A stretch of 64,000 nucleotides of DNA. Source: an uncultured SAR116 cluster alpha proteobacterium (GTDB lineage: Bacteria > Pseudomonadota > Alphaproteobacteria > Puniceispirillales > Marisalimonadaceae). The stretch spans positions 24,224-88,223 of the forward strand of contig CABYBQ010000001.1 in NCBI GenBank assembly GCA_902517275.1. Direction: 5' to 3'. The position numbers were made by a program, and so were the translations under genes. Of the stretch, positions 9,263 to 18,065 are shown piece by piece (position 1 is the stretch's first letter; the number at the start of each line of letters is the position of its first letter). The notes beneath the pieces were generated by a model, which saw only the letters and a program-made list of their open reading frames with translations, was not told the DNA's origin and searched no databases.

Positions 9263-10825
9263 TTAGCTTCTTTGAAACATTGCTAACATCCGTTTAGTAA
9301 CCATAAAACCTCCAACAATATTAATTGTTGCGATAAAAATAGAGACTAATGCTAAGATACTAACAATATCATTATCAGTTTTCATCTGTAATAAAGCACC
9401 AATTATAATAATACTTGAAATAGCATTTGTTACTGCCATAAGAGGTGTATGAAGAGAATGTGATACATTCCAAATAACTTGATAACCGACAAAACATGAT
9501 AATATAAAAACTATAAAATGTTGCATAAAATCAGCAGGTGCATAAATGCCTATAAACCAAGTTGTTAGAGCTCCGAGAACTAAAAGCATGACTTGCAATT
9601 TACCAGCTTTCTTTTCAGCATCTATTTTATCTTTATTAATTTCTTCGACAGTTTTTTGTTTTGTTTCCTTGTGAGTATGTTTTGCTATAGCGGTTATTTT
9701 TGGCTTTGGGGGAGGGAAGGTTATCTCTCCATTATGAAGTACAGTTGCGCCTCTGATTACATCATCTTCCATATTAGTTATTGGTACACCATTCTTTTCA
9801 GGTGTTAAATCATCAATCATATGCCGAATATTTGTTGAATATAAATTGGATGACTGTGTAGCCATTCTACTTGGTAAATCTGTATACCCAATCACTCTCA
9901 CTTTATTTTTTGTTTCCACCATTTTATGAGGCTTGGTTACATCACAGTTTCCACCTTGTTCAGCAGCTAGATCGACTACAACGGAACCCGGTTTCATTAA
10001 GTCTACCATTTCCTTAGGCCAAAGTTTTGGTGCAGGCATTCCAGGAATAAGAGCTGTAGTGATTACTATGTCTATCTCAGGAGCCTGCTCTCTAAATAAC
10101 TCCATTTCTTTTTTAATAAATTCTTTAGAGGCTGGCTTTGCATAACCACCATCGCCAGTACCGTCGGACTTAAAATCAAGCATTAGGAATTCTGCTCCCA
10201 TTGATTCGATTTGTTCCGCGACTTCTGGTCTTACATCAAATGCTCTAACTATAGCACCCATGGACTGAGCAGTACCAATTGCTGCAAGTCCTGCAACTCC
10301 AGCACCTATTACAAGTATTTTAGCAGGTGGAACTTTTCCAGCAGCAGTAATTTGTCCAGTGAAAAATCTTCCAAATTGATTTCCAGCTTCAATAATAGCT
10401 CTGTATCCTGCAATATTAGCCATTGAAGATAAAGCATCCATTTTTTGGGCCCTACTTATCCGGGGGATCATATCCATTGCTTGGACTGTTACCTTTTTCT
10501 TTTTTAAATTTTCAAGTAAAGGTTTGTTTTGTCCAGGCCAAATAAAACTTATAATATGTTGATTTACTTTAACTTTTGTAAGCTCTGTCTTTTCAGGACC
10601 TCTTACTTTTAATATAATGTCTGACTCTTTCCAAAGTTGGCTAGCATTTTTAACAATCTTGACCCCTGCGTCTTTATAATCTTTATCTGAAAAATTAGAA
10701 TTAATTCCCGCGTTAGATTCTAAAATACATTGATAACCTAATTTTTGAAGTTGCTTTGCACTTTCAGGTGTCATAGCAACTCTGTTTTCACCTTTAAAAA
10801 TTTCTTTTGGACTTCCAATGATCAT
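9263..10825 (-). CDS. pntA: NAD(P) transhydrogenase subunit alpha, undivided form
   Basis: Carries the NAD(H)-binding domain I and part of the membrane domain. Domain I shows GSPKEIFKGENRVAMTPES at the N-terminus, the Rossmann loop VIGAGVAGLAAIGTAQSMGA (about 170-190) and KPGSVVVDLAAEQGGNCD; after a lysine-rich linker, about four hydrophobic helices follow. Many alphaproteobacteria split this protein into PntAA and PntAB; here it is one chain of about 520 aa as in E. coli. The frame also allows an ATG at 10840, but GAGGA just upstream of the ATG at 10825 (9 bp spacing) and homology support 10825. It heads the pntA-pntB operon. Confidence 0.96.
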   Translation of the reverse strand: MIIGSPKEIFKGENRVAMTPESAKQLQKLGYQCILESNAGINSNFSDKDYKDAGVKIVKNASQLWKESDIILKVRGPEKTELTKVKVNQHIISFIWPGQNKPLLENLKKKKVTVQAMDMIPRISRAQKMDALSSMANIAGYRAIIEAGNQFGRFFTGQITAAGKVPPAKILVIGAGVAGLAAIGTAQSMGAIVRAFDVRPEVAEQIESMGAEFLMLDFKSDGTGDGGYAKPASKEFIKKEMELFREQAPEIDIVITTALIPGMPAPKLWPKEMVDLMKPGSVVVDLAAEQGGNCDVTKPHKMVETKNKVRVIGYTDLPSRMATQSSNLYSTNIRHMIDDLTPEKNGVPITNMEDDVIRGATVLHNGEITFPPPKPKITAIAKHTHKETKQKTVEEINKDKIDAEKKAGKLQVMLLVLGALTTWFIGIYAPADFMQHFIVFILSCFVGYQVIWNVSHSLHTPLMAVTNAISSIIIIGALLQMKTDNDIVSILALVSIFIATINIVGGFMVTKRMLAMFQRS

Positions 10826-10897
10826 ATATAATGTCCTCATTATAATGTGTTGAATAATATGTTAATATCAAATAACAAAATATTGATAAAGTTTTAC

Positions 10898-10930
10898 AAA
10901 AAAAAACCGCAATTAATATTTATGCGGTTT
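10898..10930 (-). terminator. Rho-independent terminator of rpsU
   Basis: An 8-bp inverted repeat, AAACCGCA (10904-10911) and TGCGGTTT (10923-10930), with an 11-nt loop. Read on the minus strand it is followed by a run of nine T residues. It lies 27 bp beyond the rpsU stop and before pntA, so it ends the rpsU transcript. Confidence 0.85.
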
Positions 10931-10956
10931 AGTTAGGTTACAATAATATTTTTATC

Positions 10957-11160
10957 CTAGTAACCCTCTCTCTCTAATCTCTTCCTCATAAGTTTCCTAA
11001 CCCTTCTAGTACTTTCGGCCATTTCTCTTGCTCTTCTTTCAGAAGGTTTTTCGTAAGCTCTTCTATTTTTCATTTCTCTAAACATACCTTCTCTTTGCAT
11101 TTTCTTTTTTAATACTCTAAGAGCTTGGTCAACATTATTGTCACGGACAGACACATACAT
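10957..11160 (-). CDS. rpsU: Small ribosomal subunit protein bS21
   Basis: Basic 67-residue ribosomal protein of the 30S subunit. The product begins [20 protein letters not shown] and continues with an Arg/Lys-rich helix ([18 protein letters not shown]) and a basic C-terminus, matching alphaproteobacterial S21. A clear terminator follows it. It is divergent from the coq9-metA unit, with a 162-bp intergenic region holding promoters for both sides. No Shine-Dalgarno sequence is obvious upstream, which is common for AT-rich alphaproteobacteria. Confidence 0.96.
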   Translation of the reverse strand: MYVSVRDNNVDQALRVLKKKMQREGMFREMKNRRAYEKPSERRAREMAESTRRVRKLMRKRLEREGY

Positions 11161-11267
11161 ATTATAAACTTTCGATTATTATAATTAGGAAATAGCGAAA
11201 TAACACATTTTATAAGGTTATGGCAAGTGTTTTAAATATTAACAATCATTATATTTATATTCAATTG

Positions 11268-11296
11268 TTGCGATATATGCGATAAGTTAATATATA
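11268..11296 (+). promoter_or_regulatory. Candidate sigma-70 promoter for coq9-metA
   Basis: TTGCGA (11268-11273) and TATATA (11291-11296) are spaced by 17 bp, ending 26 bp before the coq9 start codon. Spacing and position are ideal, but the region is AT-rich and the call is based on eye matching only. Confidence 0.45.
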
Positions 11297-11322
11297 TTTC
11301 TTAAAATTAATTAATAATGTGA

Positions 11323-12051
11323 ATGATGAAAAAGCAAACAGATTATATTCAAGCCAAAATTGATTTAGTCAAAGCAATGCTTCCGCATGTTCCCTTTGAT
11401 GGATGGAGTTTTAAAGCTCTAGAACATGGAGCTATCGATATAGAGTTTGAACAAGATAAAAGTATTGATGTTCGTATGGATATTTTTAAAGATTTATTCA
11501 AGAATGGTTCTATTGATTTTATAGATGTTTTTTCAGATATGATAGATATGGAAGTAAAAAACAATTATCAAATGATAGACCCTAAACCTGAAAGGGTCCC
11601 AGAAAAAGTAAAAAAAATTATTTTGATGAGACTTTCACTTTGTCAAAAATATAAAGAGGCTGTCAGATCATCGTTACCACTAACTGCACTTCCTAAAAAT
11701 TCCAAAAAATCAATAAATATACTTTATAGGACTTGCAACAGCATCTGGAGAATGATTGGAGATAAGTCTACAGACTTTTCTTTTTATACCAAAAGGTTTT
11801 CATTAGCAGCTGTATATTCATCTACTTTACTTTTTTGGTTAAATGACGCCTCTAGTGATCAAGAAGAGACGTCGTTTTTTTTAGATAGAAGATTAAGTGA
11901 TATAAGTAAAATACCTAACTTAAAAAAACCTTTTTCTTTCATTAAAAAAATTTCAGATAATGTCAATAAAACAAAAAGTACTCTGAAAATAAAATCTGTT
12001 TTTGATGTTTTAAAGAAATTAAACCATATAAAAAAATCTAGTTTTAGTTAA
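11323..12051 (+). CDS. COQ9-family protein (ubiquinone biosynthesis accessory factor)
   Basis: COQ9 proteins are TetR-fold lipid-binding factors that assist late steps of ubiquinone synthesis (partner of COQ7 in eukaryotes). The 242-residue product shows the recognisable N-terminal segment VPFDGWSFKALEHGA and the C-terminal COQ9 core around NSIWRMIGDKSTDFSFYTKR, then LAAVYSSTLLFWLND, which forms the lipid-binding helix. It starts at tandem ATGs (11323 or 11326). It lies 26 bp before metA and is divergent from rpsU, an arrangement consistent with an alphaproteobacterial origin. Whether it is needed for quinone synthesis here is inferred from the family. Confidence 0.88.
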   Translation: MMKKQTDYIQAKIDLVKAMLPHVPFDGWSFKALEHGAIDIEFEQDKSIDVRMDIFKDLFKNGSIDFIDVFSDMIDMEVKNNYQMIDPKPERVPEKVKKIILMRLSLCQKYKEAVRSSLPLTALPKNSKKSINILYRTCNSIWRMIGDKSTDFSFYTKRFSLAAVYSSTLLFWLNDASSDQEETSFFLDRRLSDISKIPNLKKPFSFIKKISDNVNKTKSTLKIKSVFDVLKKLNHIKKSSFS

Positions 12052-12077
12052 ATAATATAATTTTCAATTAAAATATA

Positions 12078-12998
12078 ATGCCAATTAAAATACATGATAA
12101 TTTACCTGCAAGAGAATTACTTCTAAATGAAGTTGTTGACGTAATTAACAGTAGTAGTGCTGAAAAGCAAGATATCAGACCTTTAAAGTTTTTATTATTA
12201 AACTTGATGCCAAAAAAACTTCAAACCGAAGTTCAATTTGCACGACTTCTTGGAGCATCTCCATTACAAATAGAACTCACCTTAATGACTACAGAAACTT
12301 ATATCCCTAAAAATACAAAGAAAGAGCATTTAATTGAATTTTATAAGACTTTGGATGATATCAAACATAATCTTTATGACGTATTAATAATTACTGGTGC
12401 ACCAGTTGAGACTGTTCCATTCGAGAATGTAAAGTATTGGCAAGAATTAAAGGAAATTATTTTATGGTCATCAACCAATGTGTTCAGAAAAGTTGGAATT
12501 TGTTGGGGCGCTCAAGCTTTATTAAAAATACTTCATAATATTGATAAACACGCAATGAAAGAAAAATTATTTGGAGTATTTGATCATAATTTAAATCAAG
12601 AAAATCAATATAGGCTTCTTCAAGGTTTTATAAATAGATTTCCAATGCCAGTGTCACGTTATACTGAAAATAAGGAACATGAAATTGTTAGCTCTGGCCT
12701 AGAAATTTTAGCTTTTTCTCAAAATTCAGGAATAGGCATGGTCAGATGTCCTAAGACAAAAGATTTATTTATCCTAAACCATCTAGAATATGACGCTGTA
12801 ACTCTTAAAGAAGAGTTTTTAAGGGATAAAATTGAGAATATACAGACAGAAATTCCAGCGAACTATTTTCCTAATGATGATACAACTAAGGACCCAATAA
12901 ACAGGTGGCGACCTTATGCATTCTTGTTATTCACTAACTTTATAAATGAAGTTTATCAGGATGTACCTTTTGATTATGTTACAAAGAATATTACGTAA
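12078..12998 (+). CDS. metA: Homoserine O-acyltransferase MetA, predicted acetyl-CoA-dependent
   Basis: First committed step from homoserine to methionine. Catalytic Cys142 is in KVGICWGAQAL, and the C-terminal LNHLEYDAVTLKEEF carries the catalytic His and Glu region, so this is the MetA glutamine-amidotransferase-like fold (306 aa), not MetX. Position 111 is Glu (GAPVETVPF); in characterised MetA proteins Glu here goes with acetyl-CoA and Gly (as in E. coli) with succinyl-CoA, so the product is probably O-acetylhomoserine. The gene follows coq9 by 26 bp, leaving no room for a SAM riboswitch. It overlaps the convergent purK by 8 bp. Confidence 0.93.
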   Translation: MPIKIHDNLPARELLLNEVVDVINSSSAEKQDIRPLKFLLLNLMPKKLQTEVQFARLLGASPLQIELTLMTTETYIPKNTKKEHLIEFYKTLDDIKHNLYDVLIITGAPVETVPFENVKYWQELKEIILWSSTNVFRKVGICWGAQALLKILHNIDKHAMKEKLFGVFDHNLNQENQYRLLQGFINRFPMPVSRYTENKEHEIVSSGLEILAFSQNSGIGMVRCPKTKDLFILNHLEYDAVTLKEEFLRDKIENIQTEIPANYFPNDDTTKDPINRWRPYAFLLFTNFINEVYQDVPFDYVTKNIT

Positions 12999-14079
12999 TT
13001 CTTTTATTATAATGTCCCATTTTTCTATCTGGCTTTATTTGTTTTTTATTATATAAATGTAATATATAATCTTGGTTATTGATTATTTCTCCAATATTTT
13101 TAACTTCTTCTCCAATTAAATTAGTCATTTCCCATTTTCCACTACATTCAACGTCTTTTACAGGTAAACCACATATCGTTCTAATCAAAATATCAAATTG
13201 ACTATTATCACATCCGTCCATAGTCCAGTGAAATGAGTTATGAGGTCTCGGTGCTATTTCATTGAACAGGATACTGCCGTCTAAAAGTTCAAAGAGTTCA
13301 ATAGCCAAAACTCCATAAAAGTTTAGATTGTGTGATAATTCTTTTGTTTTTAATCTTAAATCTTTTTCAATGATATTATCTATAGTTGCCGGAGCAATAG
13401 TTCTATTTAAAATACCATGTTTGTGGGAATTTTCTGATATTGGAAAAAAACCATCACTATTGTCAAAGCTTTTAAAGTACATTATAGAAATTTCTCTTTT
13501 GAATTCTAGTTCTTCTTCTAAAACACACTCAACAGATCCTAGGCTTTCCCACAATTCAAACAAATTTGAAGTTTTGCTAATCCTTACTTGTCCTTTACCA
13601 TCATAACCTAAGGAGTTGGTTTTTAATACACCTTTATTGCCAAGAGATTTAGAGGCTGTTATTAAATCGTCAGAGTTCTTAATCAAATACCATTTAGGTG
13701 TTTTAAAACCAGATTTAACAGCCATTTCCTTTTCTTTTGACCGTATTTGCGCACATCTGAATACAATACTGCTGGGAATTACTTTGGTTTTATTAGCTAA
13801 TAATTCAAGGGATTTAGAGGGGATGTTTTCAAATTCTGAAGTTGCACATACGACGTTATTTGAAAATTCCACTAGCTTTTCAAAGTCGTTCCACTCGCCG
13901 TTGGTTACTTTACTAACAACTGTTTCAGCTGGATTATCGCCTTTGGGACAATATAAATGAGTTTTGTATCCTGCTCTTTTTGCAGATAAGGCAATCATTT
14001 TACCTAATTGCCCACCCCCAAGAATACCAATTATATTTTCATCCACAGGTAATATTGGAAGATCAGTGTTATTAATCAT
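12991..14079 (-). CDS. purK: N5-carboxyaminoimidazole ribonucleotide synthase
   Basis: ATP-grasp enzyme that carboxylates aminoimidazole ribonucleotide with bicarbonate in purine synthesis. The N-terminal IGILGGGQLGKMIALSAKRAG (start of the family fold), the central KTNSLGYDGKGQ (ATP-grasp lysine and glycine loop), EISIMYF and the C-terminal NEIAPRPHNSFHWTMDGC motif (metal/substrate binding) are all present. Length 362 aa is normal. It overlaps purE by 8 bp and follows it on the same strand, the usual purE-purK pair. The 3' end overlaps metA by 8 bp. Confidence 0.96.
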   Translation of the reverse strand: MINNTDLPILPVDENIIGILGGGQLGKMIALSAKRAGYKTHLYCPKGDNPAETVVSKVTNGEWNDFEKLVEFSNNVVCATSEFENIPSKSLELLANKTKVIPSSIVFRCAQIRSKEKEMAVKSGFKTPKWYLIKNSDDLITASKSLGNKGVLKTNSLGYDGKGQVRISKTSNLFELWESLGSVECVLEEELEFKREISIMYFKSFDNSDGFFPISENSHKHGILNRTIAPATIDNIIEKDLRLKTKELSHNLNFYGVLAIELFELLDGSILFNEIAPRPHNSFHWTMDGCDNSQFDILIRTICGLPVKDVECSGKWEMTNLIGEEVKNIGEIINNQDYILHLYNKKQIKPDRKMGHYNKRIT

Positions 14080-14575
14080 TTTTTTTTGGATTTTCTGGCA
14101 CTTTATTAGTTTGATTAGAAAGCCATTTGTTTAAAATAATGCCAATATTATCATTAGATAAGCTTAAAATTTTAGCAGCATAAATAGCTGCGTTAATAGC
14201 GCCGGCCTTACCTATAGACATAGTTGCTACGGGAACACCAGCTGGCATTTGTACTATTGAAAGAAGACTATCCATTCCGTTTAAAGCTGAGCTTTGAATA
14301 GGAACACCTATTACAGGCAAATTTGAATGAGAAGCAATCATACCGGGTAAATGAGCAGAACCACCAGCACCGGCAATTATAACTTGGATAGAAGTGTTTT
14401 CAGCTTGTTTTGCAAAATCATGCATTCTATCAGGAGTTCTATGGGCAGAAATAATTTTGGCAATAAATGGGATTTTTAACTGGTTCAATGTTTGTTCTGA
14501 GAATTTCATAGTTTCCCAGTCACTTTGACTGCCCATTATCAGAGCAACAATAGGTTTTCCATTGATTTGTTCCAT
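14072..14575 (-). CDS. purE: N5-CAIR mutase
   Basis: Converts N5-CAIR to CAIR, the step after PurK. The class I PurE motifs are present: MGSQSDWETM near residue 15, SAHRTPDRM (about 43-51), IAGAGGSAHLPGMIAS and GVPIQSSALNGMDSLLSIVQMP. At 167 aa it is a standard bacterial PurE. It is upstream of and overlaps purK, so the two are translationally coupled. A 67-bp gap separates it from the DUF1013 gene on the same strand; it may be read from the same transcript. Confidence 0.97.
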   Translation of the reverse strand: MEQINGKPIVALIMGSQSDWETMKFSEQTLNQLKIPFIAKIISAHRTPDRMHDFAKQAENTSIQVIIAGAGGSAHLPGMIASHSNLPVIGVPIQSSALNGMDSLLSIVQMPAGVPVATMSIGKAGAINAAIYAAKILSLSNDNIGIILNKWLSNQTNKVPENPKKND

Positions 14576-14642
14576 ATTTATACTCTTAATAGGTTAATAT
14601 AACTATAAATTTATTTACAAATCATCTCTAGTTTTAGGTAGA

Positions 14643-15182
14643 TTAATTTTCATCATTATTAGTCTCTATTGATCCACCAGCTTTAATAATAGCATTCTCA
14701 AGATCCTCTTGAGTACACAAACTTAATAAAACAGGGTGTTTAGCTGTAATATTCGAAATATTCCAGTGACTTCTAGTACGAATTTTTTCAATAGTATCTT
14801 TTGTTGTCCCTATTAATTTTGATATTTGATTATTTTTCACTTCAGGATGATTTTTAACAATCCAAGCGATGGCATCAGGTTTATCCCCTCTTCTTGCTAA
14901 AGGAATATACTTAGGCCCTTTATTTTTATTCTCTGGTAATGAGGAAGAAGATTTTTTAAGAGATAATGTCGTGTCATTACAGCAATTATCAATTTCTTTT
15001 TGGGTAAGTTGACCATTAAGTATGGGGTCAAAGCCTAAAATACCCTGACCAACATCACCATCTGCAATAGCTTGAACTTCAAGTACATGAAGATTACAAA
15101 ACTCAGAAATTTGTTCAAATGTTAATGTTGTATTATCAATTAACCATACTGCTGTTGCTTTAGGCATAAGTAATGAGGACAT
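14643..15182 (-). CDS. DUF1013 (TrcR-type) alphaproteobacterial regulator
   Basis: DUF1013 proteins occur in alphaproteobacteria and act as conserved DNA-associated regulators (TrcR in cell-cycle studies). The product has the family N-terminus LMPKATAVWLIDNTTLTFEQI, the IADGDVGQGILGFDPI segment, and a C-terminal helix-turn-helix-like part with PDAIAWIVKNHPEVKN and ISKLIGTTKDTIEKIRTRSHW. Length is 179 aa. GGAG located 8 bp before ATG 15182 supports that start over the internal Met6. It sits upstream of purE-purK with its own candidate promoter. It is a strong taxonomic marker. The family is firm; the detailed role in this organism is not known. Confidence 0.9.
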   Translation of the reverse strand: MSSLLMPKATAVWLIDNTTLTFEQISEFCNLHVLEVQAIADGDVGQGILGFDPILNGQLTQKEIDNCCNDTTLSLKKSSSSLPENKNKGPKYIPLARRGDKPDAIAWIVKNHPEVKNNQISKLIGTTKDTIEKIRTRSHWNISNITAKHPVLLSLCTQEDLENAIIKAGGSIETNNDEN

Positions 15183-15298
15183 TTTTTAAACTCCAATTAA
15201 CCTTATTTAAACATTTTATAAGAATAAGATTATTACATACAATAGCATTAAATTATATTGTGTATCATTATACTTATTAATTTCATGAAACATTTAAA

Positions 15299-15327
15299 TA
15301 ATTAAGTTGAAACACTTAGTTTGTCAA
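15299..15327 (-). promoter_or_regulatory. Candidate sigma-70 promoter upstream of the DUF1013 gene
   Basis: Read on the minus strand, a consensus -35 box TTGACA (15327-15322) is followed after 17 bp by TAATTA (15304-15299). This would give a 5' leader of about 110 nt before the start at 15182. The -35 box matches the consensus exactly; the -10 match is partial. Confidence 0.45.
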
Positions 15328-15337
15328 TCTAAGAAGT

Positions 15338-16252
15338 TTAGATTTTTTTGGGAAGAGGAAGCATGTATTTTGGAAAATTAATTTTAATTTGTTCATTTAA
15401 AAAATCACCCTCTAATGTATTGTCCTCCTCAAAACTATACAAATGAGACAATGTAATTTTGGCTATTCCATACCAAAGATCATCATCCTTGTTATATAAT
15501 AAGGAAACTATCTCTCCAATTTCTTTACTATTTAAAAATATTTTTTTCACATTAAGTTCAATTAGCTTTAAATATGATAATTTTTTACTTTTAAAAGTAA
15601 CTGGAACATATTTTCTTTTAACTAAACCCCTCCATTTAATTCTTGCATTCACTTCTTGACCTATGAAGCAACCTTTTTCAAAACTAATTCCACCTAATAA
15701 ATCTAAATTAGTTTCTAAAGGAAGAGAGACATTTGTTTTTATTTCTTTTGAGCCTTCTAAAATACAGTTTTTATATCTTAATAAATCATACCAATTTATA
15801 TTTTCATTATCATTCACATTGTTATTTTTATCTTTAGACAGGTTCTTAACATAAACTCTTCTGAGATCTACGTTAAAAAATCTTTTATCAATCAGGGTAT
15901 GTGTAGAATTCTCATTCTTAATTGTTACTAAAACTTCATAACTTGTTTTTTCTATCGAAACTTCTCTCCTTAAATTATACATATTTAGTTTTTTAATTAA
16001 TTCGTCTTGCTGGTCTTTATCATATTCAATATAAATTGACTTATCATATAAAGAATTCTCAACAATAATTGAACTTACTAACATATCAAATAATATTCTA
16101 CCTTGGGGTGATAGTAATGCACTTGGTAAAAGTTCTTTTGGTTTTAACTTGGTGATATCAGATGTCAGAATGTTGTTTAAGAATTCAATGCTATTTTTAC
16201 CTGATACTTTTAAAACTTTTCTGTTCTTTAGATGAATCTTTTTATTTTCCAT
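15338..16252 (-). CDS. ygfZ: Folate-binding YgfZ/CAF17-family protein
   Basis: YgfZ proteins are tetrahydrofolate-binding relatives of GcvT needed for maturation or repair of some iron-sulfur enzymes. The signature K-G-C-x-x-G-Q-E is seen as FEKGCFIGQEVNARIKWRG (about residue 190-208), with the catalytic-type Cys. The N-terminal half reads LKVSGKNSIEFLNNILTSDI and LLSPQGRILFDML, typical of the folate-binding region. Length 304 aa is normal. It begins 6 bp from the leuA stop on the same strand, so it is probably co-transcribed with leuA. Sequence is divergent and lysine/asparagine-rich, as usual for AT-rich genomes. Confidence 0.9.
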   Translation of the reverse strand: MENKKIHLKNRKVLKVSGKNSIEFLNNILTSDITKLKPKELLPSALLSPQGRILFDMLVSSIIVENSLYDKSIYIEYDKDQQDELIKKLNMYNLRREVSIEKTSYEVLVTIKNENSTHTLIDKRFFNVDLRRVYVKNLSKDKNNNVNDNENINWYDLLRYKNCILEGSKEIKTNVSLPLETNLDLLGGISFEKGCFIGQEVNARIKWRGLVKRKYVPVTFKSKKLSYLKLIELNVKKIFLNSKEIGEIVSLLYNKDDDLWYGIAKITLSHLYSFEEDNTLEGDFLNEQIKINFPKYMLPLPKKI

Positions 16253-16258
16253 AATTAG

Positions 16259-17926
16259 TTAAGATTCAATTTTGTTAATTGCGCTTATAACAGCAAGAAT
16301 TGGCGCAACAGTTATGCTTGTATCAATTCCACATCCAAAAATAGAATCTTGGCCATTATTAAATTTAAGTTCAACATATGCTGCTGATTCAGCTTTTGAA
16401 GTTGCACTTCTGGTATTCTGACCAAAATCTTCTAACGTAAATTGTAAGTCAAAATTTTCACGTACTCCATTTATAAACGCAGAAATAGGTCCATTACCTT
16501 GTGAAGAAAACTGAATAATTTTATTTTTATAACTAATTTTAGCATTAATTATCTCTAAGTTTGTTTCTCTATTGGCCCCTTCAACTTTAAAATCAATTAG
16601 TTCAAATGGTTTTTTTACAATGAAGTTTTCATTAAAAGTTTGCCAAATTATATTACTTGTAATCTCGTTTCCAGTCTTATCTGCAATTTTTTGAACACTG
16701 GCTGACAATTCTATTTCTGCACCTTTTGGCAATTTTACTTGATAATCTGTTTCTAATAACCAAGAAGTTCCACCTTTTCCAGACTGACTATTAACTCGAA
16801 TAATTGCCTCATATGTTCGACCAATGTCAGCTGGATCAATAGGTAAATATGGGACAGCCCATTGCTCACTTTTAGAGTTTTCTATATTATCCATTCCTTT
16901 TCTTATAGCATCTTGATGACTGCCTGAAAATGCTGTGTGAACTAGCGATCCTGCATAGGGATGTCTTTCATGAACTGGAAGTCTGTTACAAAACTCTGCA
17001 GTATCTATTAAATTATTGATTTTGCTAAAATCTAGATTTGGATTTATACCTTGGGTAAATAGGTTAAGCCCTAATGTTACTAAGTCGACGTTACCCGTAC
17101 GCTCTCCATTTCCAAACAAAGTTCCTTCTACTCTATCTGCACCTGCCATTAATCCTAGTTCGGTTGCAGCTATAGCCGTTCCCCGATCATTATGAGGATG
17201 TAGTGATAAAATCACCCTTTTTCTCTCGCTAAAATTATTTCCCATCCATTCTATTTGATCTGCATGAATATTTGGGGTGGACATTTCAACAGTAGCTGGA
17301 AGATTAATTATTACTGGCTTATCAACACTAGCTTTCCATACATCTAACACATTTTCACAAACTTCTAAGGCGTATGGTAGTTCTGTTCCTGTAAAACTCT
17401 CAGGAGAATATTGTAATCTTATATTAGATGAAACTAATTGATCCAAATTATCGGCAATTATTTTAGCTCCATCAGTTGCTATTTTTTTAACACCCTCCAT
17501 CGTCTCTTTGAAAACAACTTCTCTTTGTAAAGTGCTAGTAGAATTGTAAAGATGGATAATTGCATTTTCACACCCTTTTAGACTTTCTATAGTCTTTATA
17601 ATTAGTGGTTCTCTTGATTGAGTTAGTACTTGGACGGTTACATCATCGGGTATGTGTCCTTCAATTATCAATTCCCTAACAAAATTAAAATCGGTTTCAG
17701 ATGCAGATGGAAAGCCTATTTCAATTTCTTTAAAGCCCATTTTGACTAATTGCTTAAACATACGCATTTTTCTTGTTGAATCCATAGGCTCAATTAGCGC
17801 CTGATTACCATCTCGCAAATCAACTGAGCACCAAGTTGGTGCTTTAGTTATTATTTTATTAGGCCATTGCCTATTTGAAATTTGTACGGCAGGATATGGA
17901 TTATATTTATTGTAGTTCTTATTCAT
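16259..17926 (-). CDS. leuA: 2-isopropylmalate synthase (LeuA type 2)
   Basis: Condenses acetyl-CoA with 2-ketoisovalerate, the first committed step to leucine. The TIM-barrel domain shows WCSVDLRDGNQALIEPM (catalytic Arg-Asp and metal Asp, about residues 32-48), LSLHPHNDRGTAIAATELG (metal His pair) and GNGERTGN; the C-terminal third is the LeuA regulatory domain expected to bind leucine for feedback inhibition. At 555 aa it matches the longer LeuA2 type. It is preceded by a candidate leader peptide and hairpin (17962-18054), suggesting regulation by leucine supply, and followed by ygfZ after 6 bp. Confidence 0.96.
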   Translation of the reverse strand: MNKNYNKYNPYPAVQISNRQWPNKIITKAPTWCSVDLRDGNQALIEPMDSTRKMRMFKQLVKMGFKEIEIGFPSASETDFNFVRELIIEGHIPDDVTVQVLTQSREPLIIKTIESLKGCENAIIHLYNSTSTLQREVVFKETMEGVKKIATDGAKIIADNLDQLVSSNIRLQYSPESFTGTELPYALEVCENVLDVWKASVDKPVIINLPATVEMSTPNIHADQIEWMGNNFSERKRVILSLHPHNDRGTAIAATELGLMAGADRVEGTLFGNGERTGNVDLVTLGLNLFTQGINPNLDFSKINNLIDTAEFCNRLPVHERHPYAGSLVHTAFSGSHQDAIRKGMDNIENSKSEQWAVPYLPIDPADIGRTYEAIIRVNSQSGKGGTSWLLETDYQVKLPKGAEIELSASVQKIADKTGNEITSNIIWQTFNENFIVKKPFELIDFKVEGANRETNLEIINAKISYKNKIIQFSSQGNGPISAFINGVRENFDLQFTLEDFGQNTRSATSKAESAAYVELKFNNGQDSIFGCGIDTSITVAPILAVISAINKIES

Positions 17927-17961
17927 AATTCTAGACCTTTATTATAAGTTCAAAACTTAAT

Positions 17962-18054
17962 TTAATTATTTAACAAAATTAACCCGAACTCCTTAGAGCA
18001 CGGGTTTCTTAATAAAATAAGAACTTTTACAGGATTTGAATTATTATTTTTCAT
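17962..18054 (-). CDS. Candidate leuA leader peptide (30 residues)
   Basis: A short frame starting at ATG 18054 and ending at TAA 17962 lies 35 bp upstream of leuA. It encodes MKNNNSNPVKVLILLRNP followed by CSKEFGLILLNN. Branched-chain residues are clustered: V9, V11, L12, I13, L14, L15, and again L25, I26, L27, L28, together six Leu, two Ile and two Val in 30. The L12-L15 codons lie immediately before the 5' arm of a GC-rich hairpin. A promoter-like pair ends 11 bp before the ATG, so the transcript would be almost leaderless. That resembles trpL of Sinorhizobium, whose leader mRNA begins at the AUG. No strong Shine-Dalgarno is seen. The function as an attenuator leader is inferred. Confidence 0.6.
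   Translation of the reverse strand: MKNNNSNPVKVLILLRNPCSKEFGLILLNN
17981..18023 (-). promoter_or_regulatory. Candidate leuA attenuator hairpins
   Basis: Read on the minus strand, two hairpins follow each other. The first pairs TTCTTA with TAAGAA (18018-18023 with 18006-18011) across the Leu codons of the leader. The second pairs AACCCG with CGGGTT (18001-18006 with 17981-17986), with an inner CTC/GAG stem and a UAAG loop. It is followed by AATTTTGTT, a weak U-tract. A ribosome paused at L12-L15 would cover the 5' arm of the second hairpin and stop it folding. GC content here is clearly above the surrounding spacer. The mechanism is inferred. Confidence 0.5.
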
Positions 18055-18065
18055 AGTAAAAAGAC

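Noticed and set aside
12052-12077. SAM riboswitch in front of metA
   Set aside because: Only 26 bp separate coq9 and metA, too short for any known SAM riboswitch.
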